NCBI GenBank assembly: GCA_946480715.1
Contig: CAMLKK010000032.1
Span: forward strand, 1 to 33,362
Source: an uncultured Bacteriovorax sp.
Lineage (GTDB): Bacteria; Bdellovibrionota; Bacteriovoracia; Bacteriovoracales; Bacteriovoracaceae
DNA: 33,362 nucleotides
Direction: 5' to 3'
The position numbers and the translations under genes were made by a program. The notes under the pieces are model-generated. The model had not been told where the DNA came from. It saw only the letters and a list, made by a program, of their open reading frames with translations, and ran no database searches. Shown one piece after another: positions 23,569 to 32,474 of the stretch; position 1 is the stretch's first letter, and each line of letters starts with the position of its first letter.

Positions 23569-24853
23569 TTCTGTTGTCGTAAAAAATCACCAAACAGACA
23601 CACATACAGGTTAATCCGATGGCAAGACCCATCCATAATCCTCGTGCTTCAAGTCCTCTTTGATAAGCAAAATAACATCCGCTTGGAAGACCAATGATCC
23701 AGTAAGAAGCAAATCCCAGAATCATTGGAATTTTCGTTTCATTTAATCCGCGCATGACTCCTGCTAGTACAACCTGAATTCCATCCGGGATTTGAAAAAG
23801 ACCAACCCAAAAAAGAAGTCCGGCACCATAAGCGATGACGGGTGCATCTGACGTCGCTGTTTTCAAAACGAGTTCAGGCACAGTCAGATAGATTGTGGCA
23901 AAAAATAATTGGATAAAGAGCGTGAGAATAACTGCGCCCTGAGAATACATTTTTATTCCCCCGATAGAGCGTTTCCCAAATTGTTCACCAACAAGAACTG
24001 AAGTCGCACTTCCAATCGCTAGTGGAACCATAAACGTGAGTGAAGTGAGATTCATAACCAAACTTTGGGCCGCTGAAGCTGTTAGGCTCATTCCACCAAC
24101 GAGAATTGTCACGACAGCAAAAATGAGAACTTCACAAAGTAGTGTGAAGGAAATGGGAATCCCAAGGCGAAAAATTTTTTTGATGATTTCAGCACTTGCC
24201 ACAGGTTTGAATTCTGTTACTCGCTTCATGTAGTAATAAACAGCAACGGCCATGAGAAATCGGCAGAGTAAGGTTGCGATGGCCGAGCCTTGAATGCCAA
24301 ATCCAGTAAAACTTCCCGCACCAAACATAAAGAGGAAGTTAAAGAGAATATTGAACACATTGAAGATGATAATAATTCCATTTGGTCCATAGGTTTTACC
24401 TTGGGCCTGCAAATATTCTTTTGTCGCTTGAAAAAGTAGTGCGGGTAAAAGTGAGAAAGAACTCCATTGCAAATAAAGAACAACTTGATCAACTAATTCG
24501 GGATTAAGTTTTAAAAGATGAATCCACAAACCACTAAAATAGAGAATGGGTGACAGAACAAAAGAGACTATCAAGCTGACAATGTAAGCGTTAAATAAAA
24601 ATGTCGGATCTTTTTTACCTTCGCCTTTAATCTGAGAGGCGAGAGGTCCCGTGCACATGAGAACACCTATTCCCGCCATGAGAAATGGAGCGAAGATCAT
24701 CACGGCAACACCTATAACAGCAACTGCTAAGCTCGAGTATCGACCAGCGACCACAATGTCGCCGACACCGAAAAGCATTTGTCCGATTTGCCCTGTGATA
24801 ATTGGAAGTGCGAAGAGAAAAATACTTTTGATGAGATTTAGTTTAGTCTGCAT
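23537..24853 (-). CDS. MATE-family multidrug/Na+ exporter
   Basis: 438 residues with about twelve membrane helices in two MatE halves. LFALPIITGQIGQMLFGVGDIVVAG at the N-terminus and LGIPISFTLLCEVLIFAVVTILVGG at the start of the second half are typical of NorM-like members, as are LFWVGLFQIPDGIQVVLAGVMRGL and the closing helix ASYWIIGLPSGCYFAY. Members use Na+ or H+ to pump cationic drugs. The exact substrate is unknown. The gene stands alone and overlaps the tail of the pseudouridine synthase gene. Confidence 0.93.
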   Translation of the reverse strand: MQTKLNLIKSIFLFALPIITGQIGQMLFGVGDIVVAGRYSSLAVAVIGVAVMIFAPFLMAGIGVLMCTGPLASQIKGEGKKDPTFLFNAYIVSLIVSFVLSPILYFSGLWIHLLKLNPELVDQVVLYLQWSSFSLLPALLFQATKEYLQAQGKTYGPNGIIIIFNVFNILFNFLFMFGAGSFTGFGIQGSAIATLLCRFLMAVAVYYYMKRVTEFKPVASAEIIKKIFRLGIPISFTLLCEVLIFAVVTILVGGMSLTASAAQSLVMNLTSLTFMVPLAIGSATSVLVGEQFGKRSIGGIKMYSQGAVILTLFIQLFFATIYLTVPELVLKTATSDAPVIAYGAGLLFWVGLFQIPDGIQVVLAGVMRGLNETKIPMILGFASYWIIGLPSGCYFAYQRGLEARGLWMGLAIGLTCMCVCLVIFYDNRIKKLSRLMNN

Positions 24854-24948
24854 TTGTGAGAATTCCTTCCAACGTTTTGAACTAGTTTACAAATATTATC
24901 AAACCTTAGACAATTAAATTAAGTTTCAATTGAGTGTGGAGAGAGTTC

Positions 24949-25743
24949 ATGGCGGCAGAAAGCAAAGTCAGTGAGAATGAAAAAATCGATATCAATTCGA
25001 TGGATTCAACTAAAAAAGGTGGCTGGGCCGTTTTTGAAAATGTTTTCAGAAAATTTCAAACACTAGGCTATGTCTTGTTTCTTCTTCCCATAGCCATGGT
25101 CTACGTTATTTGTCTTGCTGTTTCTCTTACACCGGGATTCATGTTGTATGAATGGGTTAGTCAGCAAGTTGCAACTGAAGCTGTATGGTTCAAAGCGTTC
25201 AGTTACGGAATGACGGCGGGAATTGGCTTCGTCGCATTTATCATCACACTTATTTTTGTTGTTCCACTTATGAATCTTCCATGTCTTCCATTTGTAAAAA
25301 AATATAGAGGTGCATGGTTTTCGGTCGAATCAGTGCCATGGTTTTATCACAACGCTCTTACTTACTTAGTTCGTTATACGATTTTGGATTTTATTACACC
25401 TTCGCCTTTGAACATTTTATTTTTCAGAATGATGGGAATGAAAATCGGAAAAGGAACAATGATTAATACTTCAAATGTTTCTGATCCATGTTTAATTGTT
25501 CTTGAAGACTACGTCACTATTGGTGGCTCAGCTTTCATCATGTCTCACTATGGAATGAAAGGATTCTTGATCATCGACAAACTTCACATCAAGCGTGGGG
25601 CCATTGTTGGTTTAGGTGCAAAAATTCTGGGTGGAGTTACGGTAGGGGAAAAAGCTACTGTTCTTCCCAACACGGCCGTGCTTCCGAAAACGATCATCAA
25701 AGATGGTGAGAAGTTTGGAATTCTCGCTGGACCAGTGGCCTAA
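24949..25743 (+). CDS. Membrane-anchored hexapeptide-repeat acyltransferase
   Basis: 264 residues. Two strong membrane segments (about 40-65 and 85-112) precede a hexapeptide-repeat, left-handed beta-helix domain (about 160-255: GMKIGKGTMINTSNVSDPCL, EDYVTIGGSAFIM, RGAIVGLGAKILGGVTVGEKATVLPNTAV). The layout resembles the C-terminal part of Pls-type and peptide-synthetase-terminal acetyltransferases. GTG at 24934 was rejected for ATG at 24949 because GGAGAGA lies 4 bases before it. A half-site TTAGACA like that of the palindrome at 1917-1933 lies about 40 bases upstream. The substrate, probably a cell-envelope molecule, is unknown. Confidence 0.75.
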   Translation: MAAESKVSENEKIDINSMDSTKKGGWAVFENVFRKFQTLGYVLFLLPIAMVYVICLAVSLTPGFMLYEWVSQQVATEAVWFKAFSYGMTAGIGFVAFIITLIFVVPLMNLPCLPFVKKYRGAWFSVESVPWFYHNALTYLVRYTILDFITPSPLNILFFRMMGMKIGKGTMINTSNVSDPCLIVLEDYVTIGGSAFIMSHYGMKGFLIIDKLHIKRGAIVGLGAKILGGVTVGEKATVLPNTAVLPKTIIKDGEKFGILAGPVA

Positions 25744-27155
25744 CTTATTCGTTTAAACATCGCCAGTGCTTTTTCTTTTTGCGCGCGATAACTCACAATA
25801 GGTGCAGGGTAATCGCGACCGATAAAACATTTAGCACGATCCTGTGCCGGAAATTCTGTATCGTGAGGAGCATGAATTTCTTTGGCAGTAAAACCAGAAA
25901 GCTCCGGACACCACTTGCGAATAAAATCACCATTACCATCGAATTTTTCAGATTGATTAAAAGGATTAAAAATTCTGAAGTAAGGCTGAGCATCGACGCC
26001 AGTTGAAGCACTCCACTGCCAGCCACCATTGTTAGCGGCCATATCATAATCAAGCAGTTTCGCCGCAAAATAACGTTCACCTTTTTTCCAGTCAATTAGC
26101 AGTGTCTTACAGAGGAAAGATGCTGTCACCATTCTCAGTCGGTTGTGCATGAAACCTGTTGCATTCAAACAGCGCATGGCCGCATCGACGATCGGATAAC
26201 CCGTTTGTCCTTCACACCAGGCCTTGAAATCTTCTTGAGTGCCAGACCACTCCAAAGCATCATATTCGCTTTTATAAGCGTGTTTTTCGATACGAGGATA
26301 AACATCAAGGATCATCTGGTAAAAGTCCCTCCAGATGAGTTCAGATAACCATACAGCAGATCCTTCATTCTTTTCTTTTAAAGCTTCACGCATGAGATCT
26401 CTAAGAGAAAGTGTTCCCATTCGTAAATGAGTGGAGAGTTTACTCGTCTGTTCGAGTGCAGGAAAATCGCGGCCCACTTTATAATTGCTCATATGCTTTT
26501 TGAAATGCATGAGCATTTGCTGGCCATGAGTAGTACCACCCTTGATAAGATTTTCCGTTTCCTCAAATCCTAATTTTTTTATGATTGTATCAAGCGACAA
26601 CGATTTAATATTTTTTTTAGGACCTAATTTTTTTAGGTCACATTTATAATCGGGTATGAATGAATCCTGCGCGTGAAATGTCTCGAGCCATTTATTTTTA
26701 TAAGGTGTATACACTTTATAAATCGCCCCACTTAAATTCAGCACTTCATGTTTCTCGTAGAACACGTGATCTTTAAAATGAGAGACGGATATATTGAGCT
26801 TCTGACATTTCTTTAAAACGTTCTCATCTCTTTTTTTAGCATATGGTTCGTAGTCGCGGTTAAAATAGAGAGCATCACAATCTAGCTCTTGTAATAGTTT
26901 TGGGATCTCTTCAGTGGGATCTCCCTGGCGGATAATGAGTTCACTCTTATGTTTGAGAAGCTGGTCGTTGACTTCAACTAAACTCTCATGAATAAAAGTT
27001 AGTCTCCTGTCTTTTTTGTCGTCAAGTTTATCTAAAATGAGATCATCGAAAATGAATGCCACATACACTTCATCATTTTCTTTTAGTGCCGTTGATAGTG
27101 CATAGTGATCATGAACGCGAAGATCTCTTCTTATCCAGCAGAGCGCTCTTTTCAT
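25740..27155 (-). CDS. phrB: Deoxyribodipyrimidine photolyase
   Basis: 471 residues, a class-I CPD photolyase. The N-terminal antenna domain begins MKRALCWIRRDLRVHDHYAL. The C-terminal FAD-binding domain shows WLSELIWRDFYQMIL, GYPIVDAAMRCLNATGFMHNRLRM, LLDYDMAANNGGWQW and TGVDAQPYFRIFNPF. These include the Trp and Asn residues around FAD that carry electron transfer and flip the dimer out. The enzyme repairs UV-induced pyrimidine dimers using blue light. Its ATG overlaps the upstream SDR gene by 4 bp (coupled operon); its stop interlocks with that of the acyltransferase on the other strand. Probably regulated by the divergent CarH/LitR-like gene. Confidence 0.97.
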   Translation of the reverse strand: MKRALCWIRRDLRVHDHYALSTALKENDEVYVAFIFDDLILDKLDDKKDRRLTFIHESLVEVNDQLLKHKSELIIRQGDPTEEIPKLLQELDCDALYFNRDYEPYAKKRDENVLKKCQKLNISVSHFKDHVFYEKHEVLNLSGAIYKVYTPYKNKWLETFHAQDSFIPDYKCDLKKLGPKKNIKSLSLDTIIKKLGFEETENLIKGGTTHGQQMLMHFKKHMSNYKVGRDFPALEQTSKLSTHLRMGTLSLRDLMREALKEKNEGSAVWLSELIWRDFYQMILDVYPRIEKHAYKSEYDALEWSGTQEDFKAWCEGQTGYPIVDAAMRCLNATGFMHNRLRMVTASFLCKTLLIDWKKGERYFAAKLLDYDMAANNGGWQWSASTGVDAQPYFRIFNPFNQSEKFDGNGDFIRKWCPELSGFTAKEIHAPHDTEFPAQDRAKCFIGRDYPAPIVSYRAQKEKALAMFKRIS

Positions 27156-28069
27156 GAGCGGCCTGAATGAAACAGACTCTCGAGTGCTTCATTAATATTT
27201 GTATGTTTGAAATGAAAATCAGTTTCTGAAATTCTCTTTGGAACAACCCATTGTGAGTCAATCATCACCGTCGACATTTCACCAAACATAACTTTTAGCG
27301 CTGTCTCAGGAATAGGAAACAATGTTGGTCGATGAAGAGCGTGACCAAATGCTTTGGTGAATGTGAAGTTATCGACAGCTTCAGGAGCAACTGCATTGTA
27401 AGGACCACTTATCGTTTGATCCAGAACGGCCTTGACATAAATATCAGTCAGATCATCAATATGAATCCAGCTCATTTTTTGATAGCCATCGCCGATGGGC
27501 CCGCCAAGACCTAATTTGAAAGGTGTGAGCATCTTTCCAAGCGCACCGCCATCTTTACCTAGAACAACTCCAGTCCTGATGGCCACGACACGTTTGAAGT
27601 GGGGACTTTCAAAAGCTGTTTTTTCCCATTCTTTACAAAGCTCCGGAAGAAATCCTTTACCTGGAGATGCATTTTCATCCAGAGATTGAGCAGCATTAAC
27701 CGGATAAAGTCCGATTGCACTTGCCGAAATGAGAAAATCTAATGTGCGGCCTGAAAGTGCTCTATTTAGGGACTGCAAAGATTCCACTCGAGAATCTCTT
27801 AATATTTTTTTCTGTTCTGCTGTCCATCTTTTAGCAGCGATATTTTCACCCATAAGGTGAATGATTCCTTGAACACCTTCTAGACTTTCCGCAGGCGGAG
27901 ATTGACGATAATCTGACCAGTCAAAAGCATGGACATTGTCCTGTGGAAAATGTTGTTTTGCTGATTGAGCATTTCGAGAGAGTACATTAATGGTGACATT
28001 TTTCTCTAAGAGCTTATGGATGAGGTGAGTTCCGATAAAGCCTGTAGCACCCGTGATAAGTATTTTCAT
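27152..28069 (-). CDS. TIGR01777-family NAD(P)-dependent epimerase-like protein
   Basis: 305 residues, extended SDR fold with an intact G-x-x-G-x-x-G loop (ITGATGFIGTH, about 5-15). Family markers are GENIAAKRWTAEQKKILRDSRV, SASAIGLYP, DDLTDIYVKAV and the C-terminal LFPIPETALKVMFGEMSTVMIDSQWVVPKR. The family (YfcH-like, sometimes annotated as a cell-division inhibitor) has no known substrate but is often found beside photolyase genes. It is the first gene of a two-gene operon with phrB, with AGGAG upstream of its ATG. Confidence 0.92.
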   Translation of the reverse strand: MKILITGATGFIGTHLIHKLLEKNVTINVLSRNAQSAKQHFPQDNVHAFDWSDYRQSPPAESLEGVQGIIHLMGENIAAKRWTAEQKKILRDSRVESLQSLNRALSGRTLDFLISASAIGLYPVNAAQSLDENASPGKGFLPELCKEWEKTAFESPHFKRVVAIRTGVVLGKDGGALGKMLTPFKLGLGGPIGDGYQKMSWIHIDDLTDIYVKAVLDQTISGPYNAVAPEAVDNFTFTKAFGHALHRPTLFPIPETALKVMFGEMSTVMIDSQWVVPKRISETDFHFKHTNINEALESLFHSGRS

Positions 28070-28102
28070 ATTGTAAAACTCCTGTCTATGCTTCCAACAT
28101 TG

Positions 28103-28108
28103 ATTATA
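28103..28108 (-). promoter_or_regulatory. -10 box of the SDR-photolyase operon
   Basis: A perfect TATAAT lies on the minus strand 33 bases upstream of the SDR start codon. No good -35 is found 15-18 bases further upstream (best TGGTAA), consistent with regulated expression. Confidence 0.5.
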
Positions 28109-28152
28109 TGTTTATGTAGTATTTTTACCAGGGAGATGGTGCTAAGATGGAG

Positions 28153-28168
28153 TAGACAATTTTTAGAC
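28153..28168 (+). promoter_or_regulatory. Direct repeats spaced by 11 bp, candidate MerR operator
   Basis: TAGAC occurs at 28153-28157 and 28164-28168, exactly one helical turn apart, just upstream of the MerR-type gene. A third copy on the minus strand lies at 28084-28088. CarA/CarH proteins bind tandem repeats with an 11-bp period, so this is a plausible operator for the divergent promoters. Two clear copies only, hence low confidence. Confidence 0.3.
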
Positions 28169-28181
28169 GAGACACTTTATT

Positions 28182-29102
28182 ATGGTGATAAGCACTGCTT
28201 ACACAATTCAAATGGCTTCCAAGATTTCAGGCGTAGGTGTTCATACTATACGCGCCTGGGAAAAGCGCTATAAGGCATTAGTGCCATCGCGTGATTCTTC
28301 CGGCCATCGCGTCTATTCAAAGGAAGATATAGAAAAGCTTATGTTATTAAGCGAACTTTGCCTTCTTGGCTATTCGATTTCTAAAGTGGCCAATCACCCG
28401 ATCAATGAACTTAAAAAGCTTTTAATTGATTTAGGTAAATCAGAAGAAAGTCTGAGTGGACCATCCTTTTCATTGGTTGAAGAAAAATCTTCAGTGGACT
28501 TTGATCAATCATTAGCGATTCTTAAATTTGCTCTCTTGAACATCAATCTGGATGTCATTAGTCAGGAATTGCAAAAGTTAAAAACCGCGCTTTCGCCACG
28601 AGAATATGCTGAAAAGCTTCTTGTTCCTTTCATGCTTACATTGGAAAAGTCTGCACAAGAATCAAGAATGACTTCTGCTCAAAGAGAAAGTCTGCACTCC
28701 TTGATGTCATTTCATTGGAGTACTTTTTTGTTTTCTGCCGGAAAAAAAGAAAGTGGGAAAAACCCTATTCTTATTGCTTCATTTGATCGCTCGCATGAGT
28801 GGGAATGTGCGGGGGCGGGAATGCTATGTGATGAGGCCAACATCGGTTACTTGTATAATGGAACATTGAGCGCTGAGGCCCTTATTGAATTGGTGAAGTC
28901 ACTGCAAATAAAATGTTTGATTCTGGCGGGAAGTTCACACGATCAAGTAGCAGTCAGTGAAAAAATTCAAAAAACAATTAAGAGCGATCTCTCATTTCTC
29001 TTTCTTAATTTGAAAGGCACAACTTTTAACATGGCCTCTTCAAAGCACATCACCGTGGCCAGATCATTAGATGACATTCAGGCCTTTCTTCAACGTCACT
29101 AA
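28182..29102 (+). CDS. MerR-type regulator, CarH/LitR-like
   Basis: 306 residues. MerR winged helix at about 7-75 (TIQMASKISGVGVHTIRAWEKRYKAL, then SGHRVYSKEDIEKLMLL). The C-terminal region (about 105-300) looks like the helix bundle plus Rossmann-like B12-binding part of CarH/LitR light sensors. However, the key motifs are degenerate: the cobalamin block (E-x-H-x-x-G) reads SHEWECAG around 204-211, and the helix-bundle W...EH is not visible (QRES in its place). It may sense light or B12 in a modified way, or act without B12 like CarA. Divergent from the SDR-photolyase operon; its stop overlaps the glutathione peroxidase stop by 4 bp. Confidence 0.8.
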   Translation: MVISTAYTIQMASKISGVGVHTIRAWEKRYKALVPSRDSSGHRVYSKEDIEKLMLLSELCLLGYSISKVANHPINELKKLLIDLGKSEESLSGPSFSLVEEKSSVDFDQSLAILKFALLNINLDVISQELQKLKTALSPREYAEKLLVPFMLTLEKSAQESRMTSAQRESLHSLMSFHWSTFLFSAGKKESGKNPILIASFDRSHEWECAGAGMLCDEANIGYLYNGTLSAEALIELVKSLQIKCLILAGSSHDQVAVSEKIQKTIKSDLSFLFLNLKGTTFNMASSKHITVARSLDDIQAFLQRH

Positions 29103-29584
29103 TTATTAATTAAATTTTCGATACGATTGATCATGGCCTTTGGTTTATCTTTTGGAGCATAACGAGCAACAGGGTGACCATGGCGATCGACGAGAAATTT
29201 TGTGAAATTCCATTTGATAAGTTTTGATCCCAATAATCCTGGTAAAGATTTTTTTAGGTCAACGAACAGGGGATGAGCATTACTTCCATTCACATCGATT
29301 TTTGAAAAAATGGGAAATGTCACACCATAGTTGAGACTGCAAAAAGTTGTTATTTCTTTTTCATCACCCGGCTCTTGACCGCCGAATTGATTGCAAGGGA
29401 AAGCGAGTACTTCAAATCCACGATTTTTATACTTCTGATAGAGTTCTTCGAGTTCAGTGTATTGATTTGTGTATCGACAATGAGATGCCACATTCACAAT
29501 AAGCAGAACTTTGCCTTTATAATCTTGCAGAGATTTTTCCTGCCCAGTTGCCGTTTTAACGATGTGGTTTTGAATATTCGCCAT
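29099..29584 (-). CDS. Glutathione peroxidase (thioredoxin-type)
   Basis: 161 residues, GPx fold. NVASHCRYTNQY holds the active Cys36 (usually NVAS-x-CG-x-T; here Arg follows Cys instead of Gly). FPCNQFGGQEPG gives Gln70, and KWNFTKFLVD gives Trp125 and Asn126, completing the tetrad Cys-Gln-Trp-Asn. It reduces hydrogen and lipid peroxides, probably with thioredoxin since Cys64 (FPCNQF) and Cys82 (TTFCSL) could be resolving thiols. ATG is preceded by AAAGAGA. It lies next to the photolyase/MerR genes, which supports a light and oxidative stress role. Confidence 0.95.
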   Translation of the reverse strand: MANIQNHIVKTATGQEKSLQDYKGKVLLIVNVASHCRYTNQYTELEELYQKYKNRGFEVLAFPCNQFGGQEPGDEKEITTFCSLNYGVTFPIFSKIDVNGSNAHPLFVDLKKSLPGLLGSKLIKWNFTKFLVDRHGHPVARYAPKDKPKAMINRIENLINN

Positions 29585-29676
29585 ACTAATTTCTCTTTGT
29601 CATTTTAGGGGTCTCTATTAAGATAGATTGTAGCCATTTTAAAAAAAGTCACAAGAAGAGACAAAGGAATTCATCA

Positions 29677-30402
29677 ATGGAATTAATCCGTCTAGAAAAT
29701 GTCGAGAAGTCATATGGGGACACTTTTTCGTTAAGAGATATCAATTTAACTATTAATCAGGGAACAATTTTCTCACTATTGGGTCCAAATGGTGCAGGAA
29801 AGACAACTCTCGTGAAGCTCATACTGGATATTATGCATTGTGACCGCGGGACAATTAGTATCAATGGTCATTCTTCAACAACGAAAGAATCGCGATTGGG
29901 TGTTGCTTTTATTCCGGAAAAATTTACTTTTTTTCCGTATTACACGGCCCGTGGAGTTTTAGAATTTTTTGGACAAATGAAAGGTCTCTCTGGAGCTGAA
30001 CTTAAAACGCAAGTTGAACATGCTCTCGATGAAATGCAGATCAGAGATCTTGAAAATCGCAAGCTCTCTAAAATGTCTAAAGGTCAAATGCAGAGAGTAG
30101 GGTTGGGAAGTATACTCATCGGTCAAAATGATTTAATCATTCTTGATGAGCCTTTTTCAGGATTAGATCCACTCGGAATGAGAGATCTAAGAGAGATTAT
30201 TAAGAAATTAAGAAATGCTGGTAAAACACTTTTTATCAACTCGCACGTTCTTTTAGAAATGGAGCAACTTTGTGATGAGTACGCCATTTTAAATAAAGGA
30301 AAATTGCTTGCTCATGGAACGGTGGATTCAGTTCTCTCTAAAGGAACTCGCCTGGAAGATTTTTTCTACAATACGATTAGTGCAGATGGAGGTCACGTTT
30401 AA
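29677..30402 (+). CDS. ABC transporter ATPase, NosF/ABC-2 type
   Basis: 241 residues. Walker A is GPNGAGKTT (36-44), the signature is degenerate as MSKGQMQR (133-140, Ser-Lys-Gly-Gln in place of Ser-Gly-Gly-Gln), and Walker B is LIILDEP (153-159), followed by FSGLDPLG. It energises the membrane protein encoded immediately downstream. NosF-like ATPases of this kind work with NosY-like permeases in copper-cluster assembly in the nos operon, but NosD, NosL or NosZ are not in the window, so that role is not claimed. ATG has AAGGA 9 bases upstream. The permease ATG follows directly on the stop. Confidence 0.88.
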   Translation: MELIRLENVEKSYGDTFSLRDINLTINQGTIFSLLGPNGAGKTTLVKLILDIMHCDRGTISINGHSSTTKESRLGVAFIPEKFTFFPYYTARGVLEFFGQMKGLSGAELKTQVEHALDEMQIRDLENRKLSKMSKGQMQRVGLGSILIGQNDLIILDEPFSGLDPLGMRDLREIIKKLRNAGKTLFINSHVLLEMEQLCDEYAILNKGKLLAHGTVDSVLSKGTRLEDFFYNTISADGGHV

Positions 30403-31224
30403 ATGAAAACTCAATATATGGCCCTCATTAAAGATACCATTAACAAAGAATTGCGCAGTAAAACGTTGATCGCGATTTTTATCGTTACGACACTTGCGAT
30501 TCTTCTTTCTCATACGATGACGAGTTTACTCAGTTCGCAAATGGGTCAAGATTCAAGTCTTGCTATCGTAGGTGTTAATTTACTTTCGCTTTCGTTTTCA
30601 ATTCTTAACTGGCTTATTTTTATTATCGCGATCGTCTTCGGAATCAGCACGATCCGTTCAGATTTTGAAAATAATATTATTTATCAATATCTCTCTTTCC
30701 CCATTAGTCGAATGGAGTACTTTTTCATTCGAGTAATCGGAACCTGGATTTTAGTTTTTGGCTATTACTTCTACGCTTATATTCTAACGACAATTCTTTA
30801 TAGTATTTCGTTCAAAACAAATATTTATACAATCGGCCACTTCGGAAGTTTTGTTGTCATGGCCCTTTATATTTTACTGGTCATCTTCATTGCTATTCTT
30901 TTTTCGATGATGATGAATAAATTGGCAGCATTCATTTCCCTGATTCTTTTAACTGTCACAAGCGGCTGGGCGTATAACACATTTTCAGTTATTCCAACCA
31001 ACGAATGGCTGCAAGGATTTAATCTTTTTAAAGGTCTGGGATTAGCGCTTTATTTTCTGTTTCCACGTTTCAAATTTCTAGACGGACTTTCTGCAAGTCT
31101 TTTATCTGGGAATATGGATAAATGGCAGCCGATGAATCTTTCGTGGGAAATTATCCACCTGGTAGTCATCAGCGGCGCCATTGTTTATTTTGGATCACTT
31201 CTTGTAAAAAAACGCGATTTCTAA
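30403..31224 (+). CDS. ABC-2 type transporter permease, NosY-like
   Basis: 273 residues with about six membrane helices (about 22-43, 60-80, 107-133, 142-170, 174-196, 250-265) and the short Arg/Glu loop (IRSDFENNIIYQYLSFPISRMEYFFIR) common to NosY/ABC-2 permeases. It starts at the base after the ATPase stop, so the two form one operon. The substrate is unknown. Its stop overlaps by 4 bp the stop of the FtsX-like gene on the other strand. Confidence 0.85.
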   Translation: MKTQYMALIKDTINKELRSKTLIAIFIVTTLAILLSHTMTSLLSSQMGQDSSLAIVGVNLLSLSFSILNWLIFIIAIVFGISTIRSDFENNIIYQYLSFPISRMEYFFIRVIGTWILVFGYYFYAYILTTILYSISFKTNIYTIGHFGSFVVMALYILLVIFIAILFSMMMNKLAAFISLILLTVTSGWAYNTFSVIPTNEWLQGFNLFKGLGLALYFLFPRFKFLDGLSASLLSGNMDKWQPMNLSWEIIHLVVISGAIVYFGSLLVKKRDF

Positions 31225-32474
31225 AGTTTAATAGTTAATCCATCTTGTAACGAATTCATGTAGGCCTTAATCGCTGGGATGAGGCCTGCTAGAGTTCCAA
31301 TCACAAAGATAATTCCTAGATACATCCATTCCGTTTTCGAGAGTCCTTCAATCGGTAAGTAGATTGAAAAATTACTCTCTAACCACGGACGTACAAAAAA
31401 GAGTAGACCGTAGAGCGATCCAACTCCGATCAAACATCCGAAGAAAACAAGCAAGCAAGATTCGTACAGCATAAGAAGGAGAATGTGCGGAGCTGTTGCA
31501 CCTAATGAGCGCAAAATCGCCATTTCACGTCTTCTTTCGTTTATAGATGTGTAGAGCGAAATAATGATGCTCATGAGACCGACAACGAGAACACAAATAC
31601 TCACGAGAAAAAGAATTTGTTCGACGTAACCTATGGTCTCCCACATTTCTTGAAGGGCGAGGGCAGGAATGACCGCCATAATAGGTTCATTGGCGTATTG
31701 ATCAATAGCTCGTCTGATTCTTAAAACAGCAATGCGCGATTTTAGTTTCACCAGAAATGAAGTGAGTTGATTGATTTGAATGTTTTCTTTTTTGAAACGC
31801 TCTTGCGCGATTTCTTCGCCGCTTGGAACACCTGTTTCCCATCCAAAGTGCATCGCCTCCATTCCATGCAGAGTAACATAAACGGCCGTATCAATAGGTG
31901 TCTGAGTTGGTTTTAAAATCCCAACGATTTTAAAAGGAGTTTGATCATGATGAAGAACGGCTTCGCTTGAAATACCGTGAGAAAGGGTAATGGGATCATT
32001 CAGTGAATGTTTAAAAACTTTCGCGACTTCTGAACCGATGACGACTTCGAATGTGTCAGATGCAGGCACACCAGCGGCGAACTCAACTTGCTTGTCACCA
32101 CGGAAACGATAATGTTTGTAAAAGTTTTCATCCGTTCCAATGACACGAAATCCTTTATAAGCATCGCCCAGTGATAGTGGGATGGCCCATTCCACTTGTG
32201 GGTTCGATTTAATTTCTTCGAAAGTGCTCATGCGAATGTTGTTAACCGCACTTCCAATGTGAAAAACACTATAAAGAAGAAGCTGAAGCGGTCCACCTTT
32301 TGCTCCGACAATCAAGTCAGTCTTAGAAATTGTGTTTGTAAATCCCTCACGTGCGCCCTGACGGATTCGTTCTATTCCCAAAAAGAGAGTGACGGAAAGA
32401 GCAATGGAAAGTACACATAGTAGTGACGTTAATTTGCGATTTTTGAATGATTTAAAAGTTAGAAAATTAATCAT
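31221..32474 (-). CDS. FtsX-family ABC permease (LolC/E or MacB-like)
   Basis: 417 residues from ATG at 32474, which overlaps the stop of the ATPase gene (8 bp), rather than GTG at 32489. One N-terminal helix (about 14-32) is followed by a long periplasmic domain (about 35-265) and then three helices with the FtsX signature SINERRREMAILRSLGATAPHI. Such permeases move lipoproteins, peptides or drugs, or transmit signals, using a LolD-type ATPase. The order DUF3299-like protein, LolD-type ATPase, FtsX-type permease occurs as a conserved unit in many Gram-negatives. Confidence 0.88.
   Translation of the reverse strand: MINFLTFKSFKNRKLTSLLCVLSIALSVTLFLGIERIRQGAREGFTNTISKTDLIVGAKGGPLQLLLYSVFHIGSAVNNIRMSTFEEIKSNPQVEWAIPLSLGDAYKGFRVIGTDENFYKHYRFRGDKQVEFAAGVPASDTFEVVIGSEVAKVFKHSLNDPITLSHGISSEAVLHHDQTPFKIVGILKPTQTPIDTAVYVTLHGMEAMHFGWETGVPSGEEIAQERFKKENIQINQLTSFLVKLKSRIAVLRIRRAIDQYANEPIMAVIPALALQEMWETIGYVEQILFLVSICVLVVGLMSIIISLYTSINERRREMAILRSLGATAPHILLLMLYESCLLVFFGCLIGVGSLYGLLFFVRPWLESNFSIYLPIEGLSKTEWMYLGIIFVIGTLAGLIPAIKAYMNSLQDGLTIKL

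Noticed and set aside
26610..26640. Inverted repeat GACCTAA...TTAGGTC in the photolyase gene
   Set aside because: It lies within well-supported coding sequence of the interdomain linker and has no regulatory context.
29677..31224. Calling the ABC pair nosF and nosY
   Set aside because: Only family-level similarity is visible and no other nos genes are present in the window.
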